The notes beneath the pieces are model-generated. The model saw only the letters and a program-made list of their open reading frames with translations, did no database searches and was not told where the DNA came from. From Methanomassiliicoccaceae archaeon UBA421 (GTDB lineage: Archaea > Thermoplasmatota > Thermoplasmata > Methanomassiliicoccales > Methanomethylophilaceae): a stretch of DNA of 64,000 nt. A program made the position numbers and the translations under genes. The stretch's first letter is position 1. Each line of letters starts with the position of its first letter. Shown piece after piece: positions 44,837-55,033 of the stretch. The stretch spans positions 1 to 64,000 of the forward strand of contig DAHB01000003.1 in assembly GCA_002498365.1 (NCBI GenBank), read 5' to 3'.

Positions 44837-45931
44837 GTGAAAGATCCAATCCTTAGGGATGCGAGCGACGGAGACCCCTATGCATGTCTGGGTGTCGCAT
44901 ACATGTATCACTACGGCAAAGGTCTGGATCAGAACCTTGACCAGGCTATAATGTGGTACCTCCGCGCTGCCGAGTCGGGTTGCACGAGGGCCGAGTGGGA
45001 GATAGCGAAGATGTACCGCGACGGTATAATCTTCGACCAGGACATATATCAGTATCTCAGGCACCTGCGCAACGCATCCGAGATGGGGAACCCGGAGGCC
45101 CAGTACACGTTGGCCATCGAATACATCAAAGGTATATTGGTGTCCCCTGACCACAATGAGGCCTTCAAGTGGATGTCCATGTCAGCGAAGCAAGGCGTCC
45201 CCATGGCCCAGTTTTACTTGGGATACATGTATGGTCACGGGATCGGCACCGATAGGAGCCGCACCGAGGCGGAGCTGTGGTACTCTTCGACCGCCATAAC
45301 GGGCAATGCCGACATGTTCATGGAAATAGGGCTTCAATACGAGTTTGGAATAAACGGTATAGTCCACAACGAGGTCGAGGCAAAAAGGTGGTACAGGAAC
45401 GGCGCGGAGATGGGGCATGCGGGATGCCTCCTCTGCCTGAACCTCGTCATCCTCAGTCTACAGGGAGAGAAGAAGGACACCTTCGAGGTCAGGATGAAGA
45501 AGCTCAGGAGCACCGACGCCGCCATAGAGCGCGACACCAGGGATTCCGCTTACGTTCTCGCCAACAGATATCTCGACGAGGGCGACTACAAGAGCTCCTT
45601 CATCCATTTCGAGAAGGCTGCCGAACTGGGCAGTCCCGACGCGATGTTCTTTCTATCGCTGATGTACCGAGAAGGGATGCATGTCAGGCGCAACATGCAG
45701 AGATCGCTATCAATGCTCACAAGGGCCGCCGATGCCGGGTCCGCCGATGCCCAGTTCATGCTTGGCCGCCTTTATGATGTCGGAGGAGGCCTCGCGGAGA
45801 GCGAGGTGGATGCCATCAAATATTACACAATGGCCGCGGCGGGCGGATATCTCGCGGCCCTTTACTATCTGGGTATGTTCATGGAGCACCCCGAACTTCA
45901 CGTCAGAAGGTCTGTGGGAAGGTACAGGTGA
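44837..45931 (+). CDS. Sel1-repeat protein
   Basis: A 364-residue protein with about eight Sel1 repeats, GTG start at 44837-44839 preceded by a G-rich GGGGG. The middle (about 210-235) is interrupted by a charged non-repeat stretch (EKKDTFEVRMKKLRSTD). It is followed within 4 nt by the next Sel1 gene, so the two are co-transcribed. Confidence 0.85.
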   Translation: MKDPILRDASDGDPYACLGVAYMYHYGKGLDQNLDQAIMWYLRAAESGCTRAEWEIAKMYRDGIIFDQDIYQYLRHLRNASEMGNPEAQYTLAIEYIKGILVSPDHNEAFKWMSMSAKQGVPMAQFYLGYMYGHGIGTDRSRTEAELWYSSTAITGNADMFMEIGLQYEFGINGIVHNEVEAKRWYRNGAEMGHAGCLLCLNLVILSLQGEKKDTFEVRMKKLRSTDAAIERDTRDSAYVLANRYLDEGDYKSSFIHFEKAAELGSPDAMFFLSLMYREGMHVRRNMQRSLSMLTRAADAGSADAQFMLGRLYDVGGGLAESEVDAIKYYTMAAAGGYLAALYYLGMFMEHPELHVRRSVGRYR

Positions 45932-45935
45932 GGCC

Positions 45936-46670
45936 GTGGGCTTCAAAGAACAGCTCGAAGCGGCCAAGGCCGGGGACCAGAACGCACAGACGGCGCTGGG
46001 ATATCTTTTCTTCACCGGGAACGGCGTCGTACGAGACCGGCGCGAGGCCGCTAGATGGTTCGGCCTGGCGGCGGACCAGGGGAATGCGGAGGCGATCTGC
46101 AATTTGGGATATATGAGGGTCCACGGCGAGGGTCTTTCATGCAATTTCGAAAAAGGCTTCGAACTATACAGGAAGTCTGCCGAGATGGGGTATCCCAGAG
46201 CTATGTTCAACTTGGCCGATCTTTATTCCGACGGGCGAGGCACCGAACAGGATTGGGGCCTTGCCCGATACTGGTACGAACGGGCGGCGGCCCACGGTTC
46301 GATCCCGGCATATTACAGGCTTGGCGTCATTTACGAGATGGGAAGGGGGGTCGGCATAGATTACGTCATTTCCTCGGAGATCTACCGTACCTGTTTATCG
46401 GAAGAGTATGCCAAGGCGGGATACCGTCTGGGGCTAATGCAGCTTGAAGGCAAAGGCATGGCAAAAAATCCCGATGCCGCCGCAAAAACACTGCTGAAGG
46501 CGGCGGAACTTCTATCAGAAGAAGCAATGTGCCAGCTCGGAAAGATGTCTCTTTCGGGAGAAGGCATGGCAAAGAGCATAAGGAACGCCAAGAAATGGTT
46601 CTTGAAGGCGGCCGCAAGAGGCAGCGAGGAAGCGAAAGCGATTTTAGCATCCGACGCCCTTGACGTGTAA
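45936..46670 (+). CDS. Sel1-repeat protein
   Basis: A 244-residue protein with about six Sel1 repeats. The frame extends upstream into the previous gene, but the repeats and a GGTGAGG-like site support the GTG at 45936-45938. Its TAA overlaps the ATG of the GcvH-like gene by one base, tying the Sel1 genes to gcvH in one transcript. Confidence 0.83.
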   Translation: MGFKEQLEAAKAGDQNAQTALGYLFFTGNGVVRDRREAARWFGLAADQGNAEAICNLGYMRVHGEGLSCNFEKGFELYRKSAEMGYPRAMFNLADLYSDGRGTEQDWGLARYWYERAAAHGSIPAYYRLGVIYEMGRGVGIDYVISSEIYRTCLSEEYAKAGYRLGLMQLEGKGMAKNPDAAAKTLLKAAELLSEEAMCQLGKMSLSGEGMAKSIRNAKKWFLKAAARGSEEAKAILASDALDV

Positions 46671-47044
46671 TGACCGCCGTCAAGGAAGGACTACTCTACA
46701 CCAAGGAAGGAACTTGGGTCGAAATGGCCGGAATCAGGGCCAGGATCGGATTGTCGGACCGCGCCCAGGAAGAGCTGGGAGAGGTGATCTACGTGCAGCC
46801 ACCTGTCGTGGGAAGGCAAATAGCCAGGAACGAAGAGATAGGTGCCATTGAAAGTTTCAAGGCCATCGCACCCGTGATATCGCCACTGTCGGGCAGGGTG
46901 CTTTCCGTCAATATGGCGCTGGAGGAAGACCCCTCGCTTATGAACACGTCTCCGTATTCCGACGGATGGCTGGCCGATATAGAGATGGAAAACGAAGATG
47001 AACTAGGCAAGATGCTCAGCGCCGAAGAATATAGACACATTTAA
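46670..47044 (+). CDS. GcvH-like lipoyl-carrier protein
   Basis: A 124-residue protein resembling glycine cleavage H protein. The lipoyl-lysine hairpin IESFKAIAPVISPLSG is clear, with Lys64 as the expected attachment site. No gcvT, gcvP or lipoate ligase is adjacent. In anaerobes without glycine cleavage, GcvH-like proteins can serve as lipoate or sulfur carriers, so its role here is open. The start overlaps the Sel1 stop (TAATG). Confidence 0.85.
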   Translation: MTAVKEGLLYTKEGTWVEMAGIRARIGLSDRAQEELGEVIYVQPPVVGRQIARNEEIGAIESFKAIAPVISPLSGRVLSVNMALEEDPSLMNTSPYSDGWLADIEMENEDELGKMLSAEEYRHI

Positions 47045-47122
47045 AATGTGTAAATATGTACACTATTAACCTAAAATAATCATTAGTATTATATTCTCGT
47101 TCAGTGTTCAGCGCGTATTATC

Positions 47123-48358
47123 ATGATGATGAACGAGTACCAGCTTGAAACTATAAGGCGCCGTCTTTCGACCATCAAAAAAGACAGCCCGTTCTACGGT
47201 AGAAAGTTCGCAGATGTCGAGCTATCGGAGGTCGTCGACCAGGAAAGCTTCGAAAAGCTGCCATTTACGGACAAGGCCGATCTCAGGGAATGCTACCCTC
47301 TCGGTCTGGCCGCCGTGCCCGAAAAGGACATTGTCAGGATACATTCCTCCTCCGGGACCACCGGGACCCCCGTGATCATCCCATACACACAGAATGACAT
47401 CGACGATTGGTCAATAATGTTCGAGCGTTGCTACAGGATGGCCGGACTCACGGAGGACGACCGTATACAGATAACTCCCGGATACGGGCTTTGGACTGCC
47501 GGGATAGGTTTCCAGAGCGGATCCGAGAGGCTCGGTGCGATGACCCTGCCCATGGGCCCCGGGAACACCGAGAAGCAGATACAGTTCATGACGGACTTCC
47601 ACTCCACGGCATTATGTGCCACATCCTCCTACGCTCTCCTTCTTTCGGAGGAGATAAAGAAGCGCGGGATAAAAGAGAAGCTTTCTCTCAGAAAGGGGAT
47701 AATAGGCTCCGAGAGGTGGGGAGATAAGATGCGCAACAGGATCGCGGCCGATCTCGGTGTAAAGCTCTATGATATATACGGGCTCACCGAGATATACGGC
47801 CCTGGCATAGGGATCAGTTGCGATTACGCAAACGGGATCCACCTCTGGGACGATTACATATATTTCGAGATAATCGATCCAAAGACAGGGAAGAACCTTC
47901 CCGACGGAGAGGTCGGGGAACTTGTGATAACCACTCTCCTCAAGGAAGGTGCGCCGCTGATAAGATACAGGACACACGATCTGACACGCATCATATCCGG
48001 TAACTGCCCCTGCGGTTCGAGGTTCCCCCGCATCGATATAATAACGGGACGCACGGACGACATGGTCAAGGTGAAAGGGGTGAACATGTTCCCCGCCCAG
48101 TTCGAAGAGGTCCTCAGCGAGACGGACGGACCCGAGTCGGAGTACCAGGTGATGATCGACCATCTGGAGGGCAAAGACATCCTGACCCTTTACTTCGAAA
48201 CGCTGGTGCCGGAATCCGAACGGGACGCTCTCGAAAAAGAGGTCCAGGAACGTTTCAGGGCCAAAGTGGGCGCTACGATAAACCCCAAGGCCGTGAACGT
48301 AGGGGACCTGCCTCGCAGCGAGAAGAAGACCAGCCGCATATTCGATAACAGATATTAA
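47123..48358 (+). CDS. Phenylacetate-CoA ligase-like AMP-forming enzyme
   Basis: Adenylate-forming ligase of 411 residues (PaaK subfamily). The AMP-binding P-loop SSGTTGTPVIIPYT (about 75-88), DIYGLTEIYGPG and the hinge motif YRTHDLTRI are present. Three Met codons in a row (47123, 47126, 47129) make the exact start uncertain. Known members activate phenylacetate or related aryl acids, and in methanogens they may activate indole- or phenylacetate. Substrate unknown. Convergent with rfcS. Confidence 0.88.
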   Translation: MMMNEYQLETIRRRLSTIKKDSPFYGRKFADVELSEVVDQESFEKLPFTDKADLRECYPLGLAAVPEKDIVRIHSSSGTTGTPVIIPYTQNDIDDWSIMFERCYRMAGLTEDDRIQITPGYGLWTAGIGFQSGSERLGAMTLPMGPGNTEKQIQFMTDFHSTALCATSSYALLLSEEIKKRGIKEKLSLRKGIIGSERWGDKMRNRIAADLGVKLYDIYGLTEIYGPGIGISCDYANGIHLWDDYIYFEIIDPKTGKNLPDGEVGELVITTLLKEGAPLIRYRTHDLTRIISGNCPCGSRFPRIDIITGRTDDMVKVKGVNMFPAQFEEVLSETDGPESEYQVMIDHLEGKDILTLYFETLVPESERDALEKEVQERFRAKVGATINPKAVNVGDLPRSEKKTSRIFDNRY

Positions 48359-48375
48359 AGTGCCAGTTATCGAAT

Positions 48376-49359
48376 TTAACGCTTCGAGCCACCGATCATC
48401 ACCAGGTATGCGAGCAACGCTTCGAGCTGTATCCTTTCGTTGCTCCCCTCGACGATGCGGAACTCTATCTCGCCGGTCTTGTCCACGAGACGGACCTTCT
48501 CCGAGTCGGAGATGCTCAGCTCGAAGAACATGGAATGTATCTGGCGAACGATGTCCTGCCCGGAGAGCCCGAAGTTTATCATGGTCTGGTCCAGCATGTC
48601 CCTGGCAAGGACGAAGTTGCCGGCAAGCGCGGCCTCCAGTATCTTCTTGACCTCGTCCGGATTGGCTATCCCTGTAGTCTGGTATATCGTATCGATGTCG
48701 ATGGGCTTCCCAAGTGATGCGGCGACCTGAAGCGAGTTGACCGCACGCCTCATGTCTCCCCTGGCCACGTGTACCAGCCCCTGAAGCGCGTCATCCTGGA
48801 TCTTGATGCCCTCTTTGTCGACGATCATCTTCAGATATTCCTCCACGTCCTCTTTGGTGAGCGGCCTGAAACGGAACACTGCGCATCTGGACTGTATTGG
48901 GTCGATTATTTTTGACGAGTAGTTGCACGAAAGTACAAAACGGCATATCCTGGAGTATTTCTCCATGGTCCTTCTCAGGGCGGACTGGGCGTCGTTGGTC
49001 AGGGCATCGGCTTCGTCCATGAATATGATCTTGAAGTCCGCTCCACCGAGGGGAGAAGTCCTTGCGAATTCTTTGATCTTGCCCCTCACCACGTCGATGC
49101 CTCTCTCGTCCGAGGCGTTGAGCTCGATAAAGTTGCCTTTCCACTGGTCTCCGAACATCTCCCTCGCGAGAGCCAGGGCGCAGGTCGTCTTGCCCGTGCC
49201 CGCCGGGCCGGTGAACATGAGGTGAGGTATGTTCCTGGACGCGACATAGGAAGAAAGCCTCTCGGTGACGTTCCCCTGACCTACAACATCATTCAGGACC
49301 TTCGGCCTGTACTTCTCCGTCCAGATCTCATTCATTTTATCAACGGTCAATCTGTTCAT
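48376..49359 (-). CDS. rfcS: Replication factor C small subunit
   Basis: Clamp-loader AAA+ subunit that loads PCNA. Visible: IWTEKYRPKVLNDVVGQ at the N-terminus, Walker A GPAGTGKTT, DEAD-type Walker B IIFMDEADALT, and the SRC motif IQSRCAVFRF. Length 327 from ATG 49359; the ATG nine codons later matches usual starts and is equally possible. The rfcL gene is not in the window. Typical of archaea. Confidence 0.95.
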   Translation of the reverse strand: MNRLTVDKMNEIWTEKYRPKVLNDVVGQGNVTERLSSYVASRNIPHLMFTGPAGTGKTTCALALAREMFGDQWKGNFIELNASDERGIDVVRGKIKEFARTSPLGGADFKIIFMDEADALTNDAQSALRRTMEKYSRICRFVLSCNYSSKIIDPIQSRCAVFRFRPLTKEDVEEYLKMIVDKEGIKIQDDALQGLVHVARGDMRRAVNSLQVAASLGKPIDIDTIYQTTGIANPDEVKKILEAALAGNFVLARDMLDQTMINFGLSGQDIVRQIHSMFFELSISDSEKVRLVDKTGEIEFRIVEGSNERIQLEALLAYLVMIGGSKR

Positions 49360-49456
49360 TCTATGATAAATTTATCCCGGGTTTTTCATTTGGCGTATAT
49401 ATCAGTTTTGAAACGGGTAAGAATAGATTATACGTCTGTTTCACATTCGGGACCAC

Positions 49457-50419
49457 ATGAAGATATATGAGGCCTACAAACTGGCTATCGAGACCGGCAG
49501 AAAGAATGATCCGCGCCCCGAGGCCGAGGTGGAGATCGCCATCAATGAGGAGAAGGCCAAATTCGAGTCCCTATCGAATGAGAAAAAGCAGCTGTACGAC
49601 CCTGAGAGGCTTTGGAATCCCTATGCGGATTCCAGGTTCTCGGCGATGATCGAGGAATCGAAGGAACTGGAGGCCGAGAGGTTCATGTGGGGGATCGACA
49701 TAGGCACGGGGGAGATGCTTCTGGCCGACAGGCTCAGGGAGAAGGGGCAGACGGTATCGGCTGTAGTGGCCCACCACCCGACCGGCATGTCCAAGGTCCC
49801 GTTCCCCGAGGTCATGCGCATGCAGACCGACATGTACGCCTCCGAAGGAGTGCCGATCAATGTCTGCGAATCTCTTATGAAGCCCAGGATGGACGAGGTT
49901 CTCAGGAACGTTATGAGCTCGAACTTCAACCAGTCCTCCGATGCGGCCACGCTTCTGGGGATACCTCTGTTCAACATCCATTCTCCTGCGGACAACATGG
50001 TTCAGCAGTACATGGACAGGTTGCTGGAGGAGCTCCGGCCCAGGTCCCTGGGCGATATAATCGACAGGCTGTACAAGGAACCGGAGATAATGCAGGCGGC
50101 CAAGTACAACAACCCCCCGTCGATAATAGTGGGGAGCAGGGAGAACAGGTGCGGGAAGGCCGTCGCCAAGATGACGGGCGGGACTTCAGGACCCAAGGAG
50201 ATATACGAGAAATTCTCCCAGGCCGGCGTGGGCACGGTGGTAGGGATGCACTTCCCGGAGAACCATATCGAGGAGGCCAGGAAGGCCGGTATAAATCTCG
50301 TGGTCTCCGGCCACATGGCATCCGATTCGATAGGCATCAATCTGATTTGCGATATCTGGGAGGAGAAAGGCATCGAGGTCTTCGGATGCTCGGGCCTCAT
50401 CCGGCACAGCAGGAACTGA
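49457..50419 (+). CDS. NIF3-like dinuclear-metal family protein (tentative)
   Basis: A 320-residue soluble protein. The AHHPTGM motif (about 98-104) and a late SGHMASDSIG (about 281-290) resemble the metal-binding HHP and GH motifs of NIF3/YbgI proteins. The N-terminal 80 residues are helical and charged and are not typical. It lies one base before orc1/cdc6, so the two are probably one operon. Molecular function of NIF3 proteins is not settled. Confidence 0.6.
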   Translation: MKIYEAYKLAIETGRKNDPRPEAEVEIAINEEKAKFESLSNEKKQLYDPERLWNPYADSRFSAMIEESKELEAERFMWGIDIGTGEMLLADRLREKGQTVSAVVAHHPTGMSKVPFPEVMRMQTDMYASEGVPINVCESLMKPRMDEVLRNVMSSNFNQSSDAATLLGIPLFNIHSPADNMVQQYMDRLLEELRPRSLGDIIDRLYKEPEIMQAAKYNNPPSIIVGSRENRCGKAVAKMTGGTSGPKEIYEKFSQAGVGTVVGMHFPENHIEEARKAGINLVVSGHMASDSIGINLICDIWEEKGIEVFGCSGLIRHSRN

Positions 50420-50420
50420 A

Positions 50421-51605
50421 ATGTTCGACAAGGCCTCTGCCGTCATCCGTGATATGGCAAAGCTCTCTTTCGACTACGTGCCGGAAAAGCTGGTCCACAG
50501 GGAGGGACAGATGTCCCGTCTGGAGATGTATTTCCGTCCCCTCGCCGAGAGCGGAAGGTCTTGCTATGCGTTCCTGACGGGCAACGTCGGTACCGGGAAA
50601 ACGGCGACCGCAAGGCGTTTCTGCGAGGATATGGCAAAGCACTGCGCGAGGTACGGAAGGCCGATCGATACGATATTCGTTAACTGCAGGAGCCGCAACA
50701 CGGAGGCCGGGGTCATACTCGAGCTCATCAGGCATTTCGACAAGGGCTTTCCCGAAAGGGGCTTTTCGCCGGACGAGATGATGAGGTCCTTCACTGTGCA
50801 TGTCGAATCCGGGGGCATCCCCGTGGTTATAGTGCTGGACGAAGTCGATGTTCTTCTGAAGAAGAGCAGTGTCGACCTGATCTATCAGCTTACACGTTTT
50901 TCCGAAGGTGTAAGAGGCAAGGCCGGAGTATCTCTGATATTGATATCGCAGCATATGATCTATGGGATGCTCGATGAAGCGTCCATGTCTACATTCGGCA
51001 GGGGGAACGCCGTTACTTTCGATAAATACACCAGGGACGAGCTTTATTCCATCGCCAGGGCCAGGGCGGAAGAGTCTCTGATCGGGGGAAGATACTCCGA
51101 TGACGTGATCGAGCTCATCGCCGACGTCTCCTCGGAGTTCGGGGATGCAAGGTTCGCCATCGAACTTCTCAGAGATTCGGCCGTAATAGCGGAGGGGCAT
51201 CCGGAGGGGTCGATAGACACGGAGGACGTAAGAGAGGCGAAGGCAAACATAAACAGCGTGGTCACCGAAAGCAAACTTACGGGCCTTGACCTGAACAGGA
51301 AGCTTGCCCTGTTGGCCATCGCAAGGGCCATGAAGAGTAATCTCTACATCAGCATCACCGCCGCCGAGAAAACGTATGCGGTAGTGTGCGAAGAGTACGG
51401 CCAGGAGCCCAGAAGACATACTCAGTTCTGGACCTACGTACAGGATATGGACAGGCAGAACCTTCTGGAAACGGTGGTAAGAAGCGAGAAGGAAGGCGGC
51501 CGCTCCACATATATATCGCTGCCGGACATACCATCTAAGGTCCTTGCGAAGAAGCTCGAGGCCATGTTGGACGGAAGGGCGGTCGCATCCGCGGACGAGA
51601 CATGA
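50421..51605 (+). CDS. Orc1/Cdc6 replication initiator
   Basis: AAA+ origin-binding protein of 394 residues. Walker A GNVGTGKTAT (about 54-63), Walker B VIVLDEVDVL (about 131-140), sensor region LILISQ and a C-terminal winged-helix domain (about 290-385) are visible. Upstream DNA is fully coding and no origin recognition boxes were noticed, so no origin is claimed here. Confidence 0.9.
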   Translation: MFDKASAVIRDMAKLSFDYVPEKLVHREGQMSRLEMYFRPLAESGRSCYAFLTGNVGTGKTATARRFCEDMAKHCARYGRPIDTIFVNCRSRNTEAGVILELIRHFDKGFPERGFSPDEMMRSFTVHVESGGIPVVIVLDEVDVLLKKSSVDLIYQLTRFSEGVRGKAGVSLILISQHMIYGMLDEASMSTFGRGNAVTFDKYTRDELYSIARARAEESLIGGRYSDDVIELIADVSSEFGDARFAIELLRDSAVIAEGHPEGSIDTEDVREAKANINSVVTESKLTGLDLNRKLALLAIARAMKSNLYISITAAEKTYAVVCEEYGQEPRRHTQFWTYVQDMDRQNLLETVVRSEKEGGRSTYISLPDIPSKVLAKKLEAMLDGRAVASADET

Positions 51606-51609
51606 TATC

Positions 51610-52539
51610 ATGAAATGCGACCTTTGCTCCTCGGAAGCCGTGACGTTCGTCGCATACAACGGCTCTCACCTATGTGGCGAGCACTTCATGAAGTATGTGG
51701 AGAAGAGGGTGAAGAAGGAGGTCCGCAAGCAGATCGACGTTCATTCTGGAGACAAGATCGCAGTCGCAGTGTCCGGAGGGAAGGACAGCATGGTCACGCT
51801 GCATATTCTGAACGCGGTTTTCGGCCACCGTCCGGACGTCGGACTGCACGTTATAACCATTGATGAGGGGATAGACGGCTACCGCCCGCCAAGCGTGGAC
51901 ATAGTGAAGGAGTACTGCGCGGCCAGGGACCTTCCTATGAGCATACGCTCGTTCTCGGAGATGGACCTGACCATGGATTCGATCTCTTCCGTCACGGGGG
52001 AGAACAGCCCTTGCACGTACTGCGGCGTGTTCCGCCGCAAGCTGATGAACGATGAGGCCAGGAGGACAGGGGCCAGGTTCCTGGCCACGGGGCACAACCT
52101 CGACGACATGGCCCAGTCGATCATGATGGACTTCGTCCGCGGCGACGTCGAGCGCCTTGCGAGGCTGGGGCCCCACGAAAGAGTGAGGCAGGGGCTGATC
52201 CCCAGATTCCATCCCCTGAGGACGATACCGGAAAGCGAATCCCTTCTCTATGCCATAGTCGCCGGCATACCCTTCTGGGACGGGGAATGCCCGTACTGGA
52301 AGGAGGCACTGAGGAATCAGTATCGGGATGCCATAGACCTTCTGGACTACAGGACGCCCGGTATCAAGTTCAGTATACTCGCCTCATACGACGAGATAAA
52401 GCCGATGCTGTACGGGAAGTACCAGTCCGGGGAGCTCAACACGTGCGCCTGCGGAGAGCCATGCATCGGCAGGGAATGCAAGGCATGCGATTACGAAAGA
52501 TCTCTGAAAAAACGTATCTCTGACCTGAACTTACGATGA
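51610..52539 (+). CDS. TtuA/Ncs6-type tRNA 2-thiolation enzyme
   Basis: PP-loop ATPase that thiolates tRNA U54 or U34. It has 309 residues: N-terminal zinc finger CDLC with LCGEH, PP-loop SGGKDS (55-60), the cluster Cys in PCTYCGVFRR, and C-terminal zinc fingers CACGEPC and CKACDYE. The ATG at 51610 follows the orc1 stop by 4 nt. Which uridine is modified cannot be told. Confidence 0.88.
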   Translation: MKCDLCSSEAVTFVAYNGSHLCGEHFMKYVEKRVKKEVRKQIDVHSGDKIAVAVSGGKDSMVTLHILNAVFGHRPDVGLHVITIDEGIDGYRPPSVDIVKEYCAARDLPMSIRSFSEMDLTMDSISSVTGENSPCTYCGVFRRKLMNDEARRTGARFLATGHNLDDMAQSIMMDFVRGDVERLARLGPHERVRQGLIPRFHPLRTIPESESLLYAIVAGIPFWDGECPYWKEALRNQYRDAIDLLDYRTPGIKFSILASYDEIKPMLYGKYQSGELNTCACGEPCIGRECKACDYERSLKKRISDLNLR

Positions 52540-52565
52540 CCGCACAAGTGGGCCGCACAGGCGCC

Positions 52566-53600
52566 TCAGATGTCTTTGAAGGGGACGAGGTCGCAGCATC
52601 CGCACCTGTTGCACATAGTGAGGCATCTGGCCGAGGACAGTCCGTGTCTTTCCATGATCTTCCTCTGTTCCGATACCAGGAACACGGAGCGCAGGGGAGT
52701 TACGGGCGAAGTCCTGCCTATTGCCGATTCCAGGCTCTCGCGGCTCAGCTCTCCGACCCTCAGGGCCCTGAGTATAGGTATCACGCCCTTGGAGCACAGT
52801 GTCTCGACCATCGAAAGAACCTCTTCGTCGGTCTCGCCCATTCCATATATCATGTTTGACTGCACGTTGCCCCTTCCGAACACCTTGACCGAATCCCCGA
52901 GACGGTCCAGTATCCCGTCGTATTCCAGTTCGGGGCACACCTTCGCGAATATCTCCCGGCTTGGAGACTCGATGTTCAGTTTTATTTCTGCCGCGCCCGC
53001 TTCCTTGAGTCTGATTATGTCCTCCTCGGACGAAACGTAAGGCTCGACGCCTATCGGTATGCCGGGGAATTCCGTGTTCAACGCCTTGATGCAGGTGACG
53101 AATCTGTCAACCGTCTCTCGGGGGCTCCCGACGACCCCGCTGGTCAGAGATATGGCGTTGACCGTCAGGCCGTCGTCCAGCGCCTTCCGGACCATCGACA
53201 CGATCTTCCCCTCGGTCAGGTTCTTCGTCGCATCGTTGCCGAGCCTGGGAGAGGCACAGAACGCGCAGTGATATATGCAGCGCTGATCCAGGTTGAAGAA
53301 AGCCTGTTCCGGGCTGTGGTAGACCACCGGTTCGACCGTCACCCTTTCGAGGAAAGGATCTCCTCCCTTCGTCAGGGAGAGGGTCCCGTCGCGGTCATGG
53401 AGTTCGAAATCGCCTGAATCGTACCTTACCGCCTTTTTCACCCTGGTCCCCTCGAATGAGAAGACCGCTCCGGCGGAGCCCGCACCGGGGCCCGCGGTAG
53501 AACGCGAAAGCCTGCAGGGCAGCAGGTATCCCTCCGGCAGTCTGACCGGCCCTCCGAGCGCAAGCTCCGATTTCTTCAGTGCTATCAGATCTTTTTCCAT
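52566..53600 (-). CDS. Radical SAM protein of unknown substrate
   Basis: A 344-residue enzyme with the cluster motif CIYHCAFC (about 108-115), a TIM-barrel-like core and the C-terminal cysteine-rich CLTMCNRCGCCD (about 327-338), which could hold another metal. Residues 1-80 are an extra N-terminal beta-rich domain. The start overlaps the cysS stop by 16 bp. The BioB/HmdB-like general look is not enough to name a product. Confidence 0.75.
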   Translation of the reverse strand: MEKDLIALKKSELALGGPVRLPEGYLLPCRLSRSTAGPGAGSAGAVFSFEGTRVKKAVRYDSGDFELHDRDGTLSLTKGGDPFLERVTVEPVVYHSPEQAFFNLDQRCIYHCAFCASPRLGNDATKNLTEGKIVSMVRKALDDGLTVNAISLTSGVVGSPRETVDRFVTCIKALNTEFPGIPIGVEPYVSSEEDIIRLKEAGAAEIKLNIESPSREIFAKVCPELEYDGILDRLGDSVKVFGRGNVQSNMIYGMGETDEEVLSMVETLCSKGVIPILRALRVGELSRESLESAIGRTSPVTPLRSVFLVSEQRKIMERHGLSSARCLTMCNRCGCCDLVPFKDI

Positions 53601-54988
53601 TTGACTCCGTCCCCGGCGTCCTCAAGACGGATGCCGGCATCTCCGAGCCTGTCGCGGATCAGGTCGGACAGGTCGTACGCTTTGCGTTTCCTGAGCTCTG
53701 CCCTGAGGTCGATGAGTATCCCCATCACTGAATCCAAGGCTCCGTCGTCTTTTCCGGCGTCCTCGGGGAAAATGCCGAGGATGCCGTTGAATTCATCCAG
53801 GAGCCTCACGAACTTTGCCGCCCCCTCTCTGCTGAGCGTTCCTTCCGACATCGACTTGTTGGTGACCCTTGCGAGCTGGAACATCACTTCGATGGCGGCC
53901 CTGGTGTTGAAGTCGTCGTTCATTGCGTCCATGAAGCCGGTCCTGTATTCGTCCGTCACGTCGCACACGTCACCGTCGCCGGAGGGCCCCTGTTTGACGT
54001 ATGCCTTCAGGTCGGTATAGTTGTTAGCGAGCCTTTCGAGGGACGTCCTGGCCTCCGCCAGCATCTCTTCGCTGTACAGGAGCGGGCTCATGTAGTGCGT
54101 GTTGAGGAAGTAGAAGCGTATGGCGTACCGGTCGAACTTCTGGGATACGTCCCGCACCCTGAAGAAGTTGCCGAGGGACTTGGACATCTTCTCCCCCTGT
54201 ACCTGCAGCATGCCGTTATGCATCCAGTATTTGGACAGCGGCCTTCCGGTCACCGCCTCGGTCTGCAATATCTCGTTCTCATGGTGAGGGAATATTAGGT
54301 CGTTGCCCCCGCCGTGGATGTCTATCTCGTCACCCAGATATTTGCGTATCATGGCCGAACATTCGATATGCCAGCCCGGACGGCCCTTGCCCCAAGGCGA
54401 ATCCCAGGAGACCTCTCCGGGTTTGGCCGCCTTCCATACGGCGAAGTCCATGGGGTTCCTTTTCTGTTCGTCCAAGGCCACCCTGCCCGATGATTCCATG
54501 TACTCGATCTTCTGATTCGTCAGCCTGCCGTAGTCCTTGACCTTGTCGACCGAAAAGTAGACGCTGCCGTCGTCGGTGGCGTAACCGAAGCCCTTCTCAA
54601 TGATCTCCCCCACCATCTCGATTATCGAATCCATCTCCTCGCTGGCCTTGGGATAAATGTCGGCCTTGCGGATGCCGAGCTTCGCGGCGTCTTCGAAATA
54701 GTGACCGATGTAGCGGGCTGAAAGCTCCAGCGCCCCCACGCCTTCCTCGGCGGCCTTTCTTATTATCTTGTCGTCGACGTCTGTGAAGTTCGTGACGTGG
54801 GTGACATCGTAGCCGCAGTGCCTCAGATATCTGACGATCGTGTCGAAGACGATCATGCTGCGCGCATGCCCCATGTGTATGTCGTCGTATACGGTAACGC
54901 CGCAAACGTAGATCTTGACCTTCCCGTCCTCATGCGGGACGAATACCTCTTTGGCTCCTGAAAGCGTGTTCCTGATCAATATGGACAT
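53585..54988 (-). CDS. cysS: Cysteinyl-tRNA synthetase
   Basis: Class I synthetase of 467 residues. The HIGH-like HMGH in [10 protein letters not shown] (about 37-46), the zinc-site region and the KMSKS motif [10 protein letters not shown] (about 267-276) are all present, and the DALR-type C-terminus follows. It allows direct Cys-tRNA formation, and with cysE upstream suggests that this organism makes cysteine through O-acetylserine. Confidence 0.96.
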   Translation of the reverse strand: MSILIRNTLSGAKEVFVPHEDGKVKIYVCGVTVYDDIHMGHARSMIVFDTIVRYLRHCGYDVTHVTNFTDVDDKIIRKAAEEGVGALELSARYIGHYFEDAAKLGIRKADIYPKASEEMDSIIEMVGEIIEKGFGYATDDGSVYFSVDKVKDYGRLTNQKIEYMESSGRVALDEQKRNPMDFAVWKAAKPGEVSWDSPWGKGRPGWHIECSAMIRKYLGDEIDIHGGGNDLIFPHHENEILQTEAVTGRPLSKYWMHNGMLQVQGEKMSKSLGNFFRVRDVSQKFDRYAIRFYFLNTHYMSPLLYSEEMLAEARTSLERLANNYTDLKAYVKQGPSGDGDVCDVTDEYRTGFMDAMNDDFNTRAAIEVMFQLARVTNKSMSEGTLSREGAAKFVRLLDEFNGILGIFPEDAGKDDGALDSVMGILIDLRAELRKRKAYDLSDLIRDRLGDAGIRLEDAGDGVKWKKI

Positions 54989-55033
54989 CGGATCGGACCT
55001 CTATGACGTAGGTAATAGATAAATCGGACCCAG

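Noticed and set aside
50300..50500. Origin of replication near orc1/cdc6.
   Set aside because: The DNA before the gene is coding, and no repeated origin-box-like sequences were noticed.
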